From: Apoda limacodes
Lineage: Eukaryota; Arthropoda; Insecta; Lepidoptera; Limacodidae
Length of the DNA stretch: 64,000 nt
NCBI GenBank assembly: GCA_946406115.1
Contig: OX291546.1
Location: 8,363,019 to 8,427,018, forward strand
Direction of reading: 5' to 3'
Part shown: piece after piece, positions 46,722 through 56,175 of the stretch
Layout: every line of letters begins with the position of its first letter
Position numbering within the stretch: position 1 is the stretch's first letter
Position numbers and translations under genes: made by a program
Notes under the pieces: model-generated
What the model saw: the letters and a program-made list of their open reading frames with translations, nothing else
Database searches by the model: none
What the model was told of the DNA's origin: nothing

Positions 46722-49700
46722 AAAATTATTTACAAATTTGATTTTGACAATTAATATAATTGGAATTTTTAGGATTAGCTTTAATTTTTTCTTTTCTCTT
46801 TCTTAAATTTTTTTGGTTTGTCTTCGCTCTAGGTTGATGTTTCCTTTTCATTCACTTTACGAATAATTTACACAAAAAGATGTATTGCCAATATATTACA
46901 TTTTATGCTAAATTTAGCATGTGCCAGCTTAGCATATGTATTTCTCATTCAGCGTGTTGTATATTTCAAAATATTACATAGAAGGGAGTCATACAGAAAA
47001 TCAGTAAGTAATACACGTAACAGAAAATGATAAAATAAATAAAAAAAACTACATCGTACATAAATATTAATTATCACAAAAATTGCTGATTAATATCCCT
47101 GCACAACTTCACTGTGGCGTAGACAAGACTTACTACTTTATTAATTGATAAAGACGGGTGAAGTTAATTCGTACTTGTTCCTGAAAAAATAGAACCTCAT
47201 TCTATTCACTGTACTAAATCCTTAAATTACTACTTAACAGCAGGTGCGGTCGCAGCCTTAAATTTTGGAGGCGTCATCTAAGATCTCATTTCCACAGCAT
47301 TAATTGTACTCTCATCTTCTTCCCATACATAAGTGATGGAACAAACGCACCTCATGTAATATGAAAACCTAAATGTGCATTATTAAATAACATCTGACAA
47401 TCAAAAATATGCAACACACTATTCACAAGATTTCATAGGACCTCCATATTTTTCATTCTGTGACAGTTTTATTCCTTTCAAACACCTTGACTAAATGTAG
47501 AGATGAAACTCACATTTATTTTTATTAATTTCCTTTTTCCCTACATAATTGTTACTATTTCTTATGAAACTTCACCGCTATCGTTGCGCAGGTCACCTAG
47601 TTATAAGCGTATAGGAGGTACTTGATTAGTAATTTATTTTTTCTCAAACCAGATTTCTTCTGTTTCAAATCTAGGAACCTCGTAATGAGATATCTCGGCA
47701 ACAGCTGAAATAATCTAAGCGTTGTGGTTCCAATCACACGCGGCAAGGTATAAATCCCATGGAACGAAAATCCAAGTGCTAAACTGAAGCCCTCCTTTAT
47801 CGAGTACTTTCTTGCAGTAGAAATGTATTAAGGGTGGCTAAAGGGAATCGAAAGTTTTTATTCAGATATATAAAAATATATGTAAATGAATACATATGTA
47901 AATTAATACTGTCATTACTCATTAGTTTCTACTTTTCTAATATTCAAATACGAAGATACGAATAACGTGGTCTAGTTTCTACCGGCACGGCAATTATAAA
48001 ATCTTAAACATAAAGAAGTAGTTATAGTAACATAACCATAACGATTGGACAAATGGCATCGTGAATCTTTTTGTATTTATTAATGTGTTCTCTTAAACTG
48101 TAGTAAATTATTTTGTTCTATCATCAATAATTTTCGAAGCGCGCACGATGTAAGGCATTTTATAGGTATTTTTTACTTTGGGTTACATTATTGGAGTTTT
48201 GTAAGGATTCACAATTTTATTGAAGATAAAATATAGCCTATGTTACTCAGTGATTATACAGAATTCTACTAGTCAAAGAATTTTTAAAAAAAGTTTATAA
48301 GTTTATTCATTACAAAAAATACAAATTCCCTTCATTATAATAGTATGGACTAAATGAAATCACTCACACCACACATACACACACTATTATAAACAATTGA
48401 TAAATACGTGTTTGGCAGTTGACGGATTTGGTGTACCAAAACTCCTCATTAAGTTTCATTGCTCGGTAGTAGAAGTAACCAAAATTACTGTTTTTTTTTG
48501 TATTTTTGACACCAACTAAGCGAACAGGTGACAAAATACGTTCCTATCTATTCCAAACTGAACGCACTCAGTTCCAAAATTGATGATTCGCCTTTGGATT
48601 TACTTAAATAAAATTTCATTAGCATATACGACGATTGTATTTGAGGAAATGAACTACAATTTGCCTTTTGATTAACTTAAATACGATTTCACTATATTAT
48701 ACATTAATTGCATAAGTTTAAACCGCCCTCGATTATGTTTTAATAAACATTAATAATGCCTTCTGAAAAAAATCTCACTCAAGCTGGTGAAATAGTTTAG
48801 ATACCACGCATACTCAACAACTTTCCATTCCAATTTAAACGCGTGCAGTTTCCTGTGAGCGTATGCTTCGTCGTGACCATCAACAAGTCGCAGGAATAGC
48901 AGTTTCAAAACTGTTTTTCACAAAGACAACTCTACTCAGATCTCAGATTACTTTTTGTAATGGCTCCTATGGGTAAAATATCAAATGTTGGAGACATTAA
49001 TTTTTTTTCCTAATTTATTTACAAACAATACAAGGCCATTCCCATATCCAGGCCTATTGGTAGTTTATACTATAACTATCTGTGCTATAAAATAAATCGA
49101 TTCTGTGCCGTTGCAGCGTTTTGACATTTTCTCCTATACTTTTTTATATCCGGTGATCACACAAAAATAAGGTTTTAATGCTGTAAACAGTATTTTATGT
49201 CCTCTTGACTATCTGTATGATTTGTTACATCGTTCTCACTTTTTCACTTGTGTAACATTACATCAGCTTTTTCCGCGAGAATCTTCTTTAGTAAAACAAG
49301 TCTGTGTCGCTTGGCACTGTACCACGTCTATCCGTGTATTTTTATAAAGCATATGCTTTATGCAGGTATTTCTCAAAGTTATTCCTTAGTGTTCCTCTTG
49401 GGTATCAAGTAATTTGCCCTCCAAACACATCTCTAGGTCAACTGGTTTAGGCTGTGCATTATATGTCTGTGGATATCCATGTACATATCAGACATGGCAT
49501 GTTTTATGTGTGTACTAGCTTTCTCTTACATGCAATCAAAGAAAAATATAGTTATTAACTTCCAAATTTCAAATGCACGAAGTCGCGAGCAAAAGCTATT
49601 ACAAAAATAACTGTACTGGGGTTAAACCATTAGTAAATAATAATAAAAAATCGCAGTACGTAGGAATTGTCAATTAAGTGCATCGCTTGCGACTACTTTT

Positions 49701-50460
49701 AAATCGAGCGAAAACGCTTTATACGAAGAAGATAAGATTTAGATCAATTTATCGTAGTGCCTCTAATGTTAAGAAAAAATGATTTAGGTATAACACAAAC
49801 CTGCAACGTTTCCACACAATATAATCCATCCATTTCACTATACTTTTAGCGCAGCTAAAGAAGTTTTACTTTAATAATTTGAATTGAATGAACTATTCTA
49901 AAGTAAATGAAATCGGGGTATAAAGAAGAGTAGACTTTCAATAGAAGAATGATTGATGTAACTCAAACCACACAAGTAAACAATAATAAACTTATCCATT
50001 ACAACAACAAATTTAAAATCATTGCGTACGGTAAATATTAATTTATATCCAACTTATTAAGTGATAACTGTTACAAAATAAAGAAAAAAACATTTTAAAA
50101 GTCGTAATTTAAAGGATACGAGATTAATAATTTAATTGTATTTTATCGATATCATACTAAGACGCTACCTCATCACTAATTAGTGGGGTAGGTAGACTAT
50201 AGTCTCGTGGGAAGTACATATCGTTCGATTGATTAATGTTATGCAGATACATACTGTCTTCTAAAGTGATAAGGTTGTAAAGTTGTTGTATTCATATTAG
50301 ATTGTTAAATCAATTGTTGTTTATTCCAACTCTCATCATTATGTTTCAATATTTTAAACGCAAAATATACAGAAACCACTTGTATATGAAATGTAATACC
50401 ATTTTTTCTAGTGTTAATTGGTTTGCCCTGTTTTTATATTATTTGCGTAGCTCTTTACCC
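46722..50460. other. 3.7-kb stretch without recognisable gene
   Basis: AT-rich, mostly non-repetitive sequence. Possible short minus-strand terminal exons (for example 47,372-47,281; also about 47,810-47,712 and 49,466-49,380) are discussed under findings. None reaches the level of a gene call. Confidence 0.4.
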
Positions 50461-50469
50461 ATCGAAAAC

Positions 50470-51022
50470 GATGCATAAAATCGGCCAAGTGGTAGTCGGA
50501 CTCGCGCACGAAGGGTTCCGTATCATTATTTATAAAAATGGCAAAAAAATCACTTTTGTTTTATGGGAGCCCCCCTTAAATATTTGTTTTATTTTAATTT
50601 AATTATTGATTTTTAAAGCGACTATATAACTAAATATTCTGTGCATATTTTAACCCCTCGCACGCGCAAGGTCCTATGACAGGTTTTAGGCGTATGAAGC
50701 ACTTCATTAAGTAAATAACCGGACGCGCGAAGTCTACCTGTTGCCGATATCAATATCGAGCAAAATCAAGCAAAGAAATTATTATAATTATTATTAAAAT
50801 TAATTATTATAAATTGTTGTATAGGAGCCCCCTTAAATATTTATTATTTTATTTTTTATTATTTTTTGTTATAGTGGCAACAAAAAAACATCTGTGAAAA
50901 TTTTAACTGTCTAACTATCACGGTTCATGAGATACAGCCTGGTGACAGACGGACGGACAGACGGACATATCGGAGCCTTAGTAATAGGGTTCCTAATTAC
51001 CCTTCGGGTACGTAACCCTTAA
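50470..51022 (+). repeat. 'gggttccgta' interspersed repeat, two overlapping partial copies
   Basis: A first partial copy (50,495-50,600, ending at 'gggagccccccttaaatatt') and a second (50,815-51,022, from 'taggagcccccttaaatatt' to 'ggtacgtaaccct') flank an unrelated 200-base stretch. Compare 42,965-43,256. Confidence 0.7.
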
Positions 51023-51229
51023 AACAAAAATTTATTACTAGTTATTATAAAAATGTAAGATCATTTTGATCTTGTTACCTAGGCAGAGGGCAATCAGAAC
51101 GCGTCGCGTTTCAAATGACAATGTGTACAACTTGTGAAATGAAACTTAACTAACTATATAGAAGTATTAATTGTTACTTAGTTTAACATTTTAAGTAAGT
51201 TGTAGTAATAAGTATTACAAACGGAGGTG

Positions 51230-52368
51230 GATGTTAAGACTCCTTTGTTAGTCTCTGTTTTGTCTGTGCCAGTGTTGCGTTACCAAGACAACTATTCTGG
51301 AATTTTAATGAAAGAAAGTCAATGTAATGTAAAGTACTGATATAGTCGTTTTATTATACAATGAGATGCTAAATGTGTTTTATCTATACTCAACTCTATA
51401 AATCCACAAATGGCATACTTTAATATGGTAGCAGAGCGTTAAAAGGTAGAGTTTGCTAAAAGTTTTTTCCTATTGTAATACAATTCTTTCTAAGCAAGAC
51501 AAGTTGCCGAGGTCATAAAATTATCATGGATAAGGTGATAGCGGAGGCCTCAAAAGTACAGGTAATGCACCTTAATGGAAAAAAATATAAGCATTGGAGG
51601 TATAGAATCAAAACAGTATGCAGGGCGATACCCAGTGCTGAGGATATCTTAGAGGGTAAATTTCATAAACTCTTTACTCTCATAAACATAAAGAGGGTAA
51701 ACTGCTGATACCGCTGCTCAAGCAAAATTTGGAAAAGACCTTATACAATTTCGGTACGTTGATCGTGCAGTGCTGACGCTGATGACAACTAATATGACGG
51801 ACGAAATACTAGATCAAGTCATGCGCTACAAAACAGCAAAAGAAGTATGGGATGAATTGTAACGCCTATACAGCGGCAGCAGTGAGGATAAAAGCTATGA
51901 TTTGTGTATACAATTCTTTGACTACAAAAAGGATGCTGAAAATGATATGAGGAAGTATATATCTGTATTGAAGAATATATGGCACGACTTAAATTGTCAA
52001 CTCAATACAAAGTTGCCTGACATTTTACTAATTTGTAAAATTCTTGGTACGTTGCCTGAAAGTTACTTTGCTTTCAAATCAAGTTGGCTCAAAGAAAGAT
52101 CGTACAATAGAGAACTTAACTTCACAACTAAGTGTATATGAGAAAGCTTTAAGCAGTAAAGAAGATGTAGACCATGTTGAAGAAGTATTAACCGTAAGAA
52201 CACAAAAGAAAAAAGTTTACAAATGCAATTACTGTGAAGAACTTGGACGCGTAGTGCGTAAATGTAAAAAATGGATAAACGATGGACGCCCACGAAAACC
52301 GTCGACCAGTAATCAGAATTCAAATGTTAACGTAAATAAATATAAATCCACAAATGGCATACTTTAAT
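51230..52368 (+). mobile_element. Ty1/copia relic: 5' LTR end, PBS and gag, joined to an LTR end
   Basis: A probable 5' LTR (start near 51,235 uncertain) ends at about 51,424 and is followed by 'tggtagcagagcg', a copia-type primer-binding site. The gag reads from 51,526: VMHLNGKKYKHWRYRIKTVC (UBN2-type gag), TAKEVWDEL, LPDILLICKILGTLPESYFA and a zinc knuckle CNYCEELGRVVRKC whose His position is Arg. There are at least three frame breaks. The 28-bp string at the LTR end (51,397-51,424) recurs exactly at 52,341-52,368 right after gag, so all of pol and most of the 3' LTR are gone. Confidence 0.8.
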
Positions 52369-52433
52369 AATAAGTTTATATTGTTTGGTGCAAAAGAAAA
52401 TAAATAAAAATAAATAAATTTTAAATATCTATA

Positions 52434-52640
52434 GGGCGTTCCATCTGACTACTTTTTAGCAGAAATTGTTAGCGGTTTGCGTTTCATGCTTTTGATAACA
52501 AAATCATGGCAAAATCTAATGTTGACTTCTATCTAGTGTTTCGTCTGAGCAATTCCGCTAGGTTAAATTATTTAAATGTTGCTACCAAAAACCCATGTCG
52601 GGAGTTGGGTATTTTGCACTGCTTTTTGACTGCTGTCAAA
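52434..52640 (+). repeat. short dispersed repeat (inverted copy at 30.5 kb)
   Basis: 'agggcgttccatctgactac ... agcagaaattgttagcggtttgcg ... tgttgacttctatctagtgtttcgtctgagcaattccgc ... aaaaacccatgtcgggagttgggtattttg'. See 30,515-30,662. The 101-codon frame from 52,506 is a by-product of this repeat. Confidence 0.6.
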
Positions 52641-52889
52641 TGTGAAAGTGAATCCTTTAAGGAAAATAGTAATAACTTTGTTTTTTCAAAGAAAAGTTTA
52701 TTTTTGCATTATGAACTATATATCTTTGTTATCTACAAAAAAATCAAAATAATATACTCAAACATGAAACTGTCAAAAAAAGACACGAAACACGTTTCAC
52801 TTAAGCAATAATGAGGATCAACGAGGTTTTTAGTTCTGAATGTAGTATTAAAGTTTTTGTCATACGACTAAAAATGAGCTAGCAGTATT

Positions 52890-52949
52890 CAAATTAATAC
52901 GTCGATCGCCGAGTTGCCGCGGCGCAGAGTGCGTGACGTCATCTTACTC
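52890..52949 (+). repeat. possible left terminal inverted repeat of a THAP-carrying transposon
   Basis: 'caaattaatacgtcg...gccgcggcgcagagtgcgtgacgtcatcttact' matches the reverse complement of 55,254-55,317 (caaattaactcttcc...gcgctgcgattgcgtgtgacgtcatcgtact) with several changes. Confidence 0.45.
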
Positions 52950-53061
52950 ATCGGCCGCCAGTTAGCCGTTGGCAGTAACAAAGCGCGTAGTGTTTATGTT
53001 TGATTCACGGACTTAAAAAAGGATTAAGTGACTAATTTGTGCACGGTTCAACTTTGTAAAC

Positions 53062-54180
53062 ATGAATAAATATTGTATAGTGCCGAAATGAACTAACACA
53101 ACTATTAAAACGCCAGGAAAATTATTTTTTTGCGTGCCATAAGACTTAAAAATTCGTCAAATATGGTGTTACATTATGACAAGAGATGGTAAAACTCCAC
53201 CCTCGGCCCATTCTACAAGATATTGCTGTGAAGATCATTTCGATGTTCGTACCTATACAAATAATATTTTTTTCAGGTCCTTGTGTAAGTACCTACCTAT
53301 ATATTTTCCTGCTGATTAGTGCCTATCTACTTACTTTTTAATGGTTTTGAGGAGTTGGGTAGGTATTTGCCCCTTTTTATTTAACCAACTTCAAAAAAGG
53401 AGAAGGTTCCATGTTTGACTATTTTTTTTTCTTTGTATGTCCAGTGGTGTCTCCGTCAATTTTGGGCTGATTTCAATGAGGGTGGCCCCATTTGCTTGTG
53501 TTTAATAGTTTAATTGTTGGCTAAAAATAGTGAAATAGGTACTTACCTTGCCTTAATAAAATATAAACCGTCTTCAAAACTCTACTAAAAAGTAAAAAAA
53601 AATATTTGTTGGCATCCGACTTCAAGTATAAAACACTTAGCTCAAAACTCTGTGCTTTAGAAGCTTATTTTTTTACTTTTTAGTGGAGTTTTCAAGTCGG
53701 TTTATATTTATATTATTCTATGTAGGTAGCTACCAAGTATTCCAAATTCAAAACAACATCACAGGGAAGATTCTTAATCATTAACACAACAACTATAAAT
53801 TATTGTTAAAAGCAAATTTATTATTAATGTAGGACTATTTTGGTGTTTCAGTTGGAAAAAGATATGGAAAACTATGTAAAGTTCCGCTTGGTTGGAGGAC
53901 AGCTTTAACTTAAGAAGGGAGTTCTGCCTCATAGGTTTAAATGTCAAAAGCCTGAAAAAAAGAAAATTATTAGGTCCGGTTTCAAAAAAAGACAAGATAT
54001 TGAATATTTTGAAAGGGTTTTAAGTAAAGATATTGGACACTAAGACCTGTTGTTGCATTCCATTGAAGTAGTAGAGTGTGAGAATCAAGACTCAAATATC
54101 ATCCAAAATAGTGATCCACTTGAAATAGGTACCTGAAGAAAAAGATGTATTATTAAAAGTAATGAAAAGGGTCAAAAAAC
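53062..54180 (+). pseudogene. THAP-domain protein relic (DNA transposon or dead host gene)
   Basis: From ATG 53,062 the frame reads MNKYCIVPK, stop, TNTTIKTPGKLFFCVP, stop, DLKIRQIW, then STRYCCEDHFDV. This is a THAP zinc finger (C-x4-C ... W ... C-x2-H) whose second Cys codon position is now a TGA stop. A probable intron (donor GTAAGT at 53,285, acceptor GTTTCAG at 53,851) leads to LEKDMENYVKFRLVGGQL and KKGVLPHRFKCQKPEKKK, a block that follows THAP domains in many insect THAP proteins. The frame then decays. The DDE-type catalytic part, if ever present, is not visible. Confidence 0.7.
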
Positions 54181-54987
54181 ACAAGCAATGCAGGTTAACA
54201 TGCAACCAAAAATTAAAAATAAATCCAATAATACGCCCGCTATATGGAAACAGAACTTAGTTAAAAAAAAAGTATGCCCAAATCGATCCGCGGATGCCAA
54301 TAATCGCGAATGATCTACGTATAATAAGATAGCACTCGTTATTCAAGATATAATAAATACTTTATTCATAACTTCCAAATACGTCCCCATGTTTTTACCA
54401 CATATCCAAACTTTTATTGCGGGCGGGGATTAATACCAACCAACCCCCCCCCCCCCTGTATACAGCTTAGAGTCCGCACCACCACTCAAGTCCTGACTCA
54501 TAAAAACTGGAATTATTGCAATAAAATTGAAACCATTGCAATAAAACTAAAACCAGAGAAATATCAAGTTATACTTTGGTAGGGATATCAATATGTGGAA
54601 TAGGTACCTATAAGGTATAATGCTTATTGACAAGATTTAGTAACAAGACTACTGGTGTCCACTCGATTTTAGATAAAGAATCAAACCCCTCGCACCCTCT
54701 GGAGAGAGTTAATTCCTTGCCGGTGGCTACAGATAATACATACCTAGTATACTTACCTAGTTATCGGACTTGAGTGGTGGCGTGGATTCTATCTAAAGTT
54801 ACAATAAGTAGGCAGATAAATAAGGTCCAACCTTACTTCTGTAGTTTCCAACCACGGATCTCAGCACTGGTAAACTTTGAATTATTGCCTAGGTATTCAA
54901 ATACCATAAAAGAATCAACTTTAGGAAGGTATTTGATTGAGCTTGTACAAAACCAGCTTCAACTTTATTTATACTCATAATGTGTAG
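54181..54987. other. gene-free spacer with poly-C
   Basis: Contains a C-run at about 54,447-54,459. No gene recognised; it may be the eroded inside of the THAP element. Confidence 0.4.
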
Positions 54988-55130
54988 GTTTTTTTTTTTT
55001 TTTTTTTTTTTTTTATATACCACTAAGGTGGCAAACAAGCTTACGGCCCGCCTGATGGTAAGCGGTCACCGTAGCCTATGGACGCTTGCAACACCAGGGG
55101 TATCACTTGCGCGTTGCCGACCCTAAAGTA
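54988..55130 (-). mobile_element. LINE family A 3' end with poly-A tail (copy 6)
   Basis: The poly-T run (54,988-55,014) is the A-tail of a minus-strand LINE. It is followed by the same 3' tail as at 35.6 kb and truncated within about 110 bases. Confidence 0.8.
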
Positions 55131-55253
55131 GACCCTAGGTATAGGTTTTATAGTAATTATCACAAATTTACACTCTTGATATGTATCGACACTTTATTTA
55201 GGTACATATCGCAAGCGACTTGTGAATGAGTGCACGGGCTTGCAGTCCGTTCA

Positions 55254-55317
55254 AGTACGATGACGTCACACGCAATCGCAGCGCATTGGCTTTTAGCGGC
55301 ACGGAAGAGTTAATTTG
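55254..55317 (-). repeat. possible right terminal inverted repeat of a THAP-carrying transposon
   Basis: See 52,890-52,949. It includes the palindrome tgacgtca. Confidence 0.45.
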
Positions 55318-55462
55318 TTATTTAATATCTCTGTAAGTAATGGTCAGATTTTAATAATTCAAAAAGATATACCATTCTTATATTATAAAGAACAACAAAG
55401 GTACTTATTCTATTTAATTTGTGTTAACTGTACTGATCCTCATAGCGGAAATTATCAGATGC

Positions 55463-55546
55463 GCTTAGACGGAACGGGTAGTTGGTGCTAAAATGAGGTT
55501 TTACTATTAAATTGCGACGCGCCTCAGAAGGAACGTCCTAATAATG
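55463..55546 (+). repeat. short dispersed repeat (copy at 1320-1405)
   Basis: 'gcgcttagacggaacgggtagttggtgctaaaatgagg ... gcctcagaaggaacg'. Same orientation as the copy upstream of Atf6. Confidence 0.6.
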
Positions 55547-55639
55547 GTTTAAAGGTCTTATAAGGCCCAAGTATTTGTTTCTTCTATGGAAAGGCCATAA
55601 AATAAAATAAAGTTATTTTAAGTTTAATGGTTTTATCAA

Positions 55640-55976
55640 TTTAAAGTTTGTGTAGGAGTTTTGGCGCGAATCTTAAGAAGGAGTGGTGTTTTTTTTCTGT
55701 TTAATTTTTCTAAATTCATTTAGTGACTTTCGATGTATATATTTTAGCAATGGTTTACGAAACCGTGTTAAGAATTGTGCAGCGAAGGCTCATGAATAGA
55801 GAATTATGAAGAAATAAGCAGGACATGACGCGCAATTTCTGAGGATCCACACCAAATCTCCCGCCCAATCTTGGGACTTGAAAACGAGGACGCGCGGTAA
55901 CGCCCGCGCCACAATACGATATAATTGACTTTGACACTGGCAAATGCATAAATGGTCTGCTAAGACCGTGCGAGCC
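55640..55976 (-). repeat. dispersed repeat of about 300 bases (inverted copy at 3003-3310)
   Basis: Reverse complement of the repeat upstream of Atf6, ending 'gtctgctaagaccgtgcgagccc' at 55,976, about 200 bases before the Ana2 start codon. The 74-codon minus-strand frame here is part of the repeat. Confidence 0.8.
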
Positions 55977-56175
55977 CATTATAATATTAAAAAAATAAAA
56001 ATAAAAAAAAAGTTGGTGTATTACCTTACATTGTGTATTTTATGTATTGCAGCAGTTGTCAGTTCTTTTTCTTACTTTTGAAAGTGTGAATTTATGTTAG
56101 GAGTGTCAAAGTCAGTCAAGCAAGAATGATGTGGTCAACGTTTTAGATTTTATATTGTTCTTAAATACTTAAGAT

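Noticed and set aside
52506..52811. 101-codon open frame
   Set aside because: First half is the dispersed repeat; second half is low-complexity. No family recognised.
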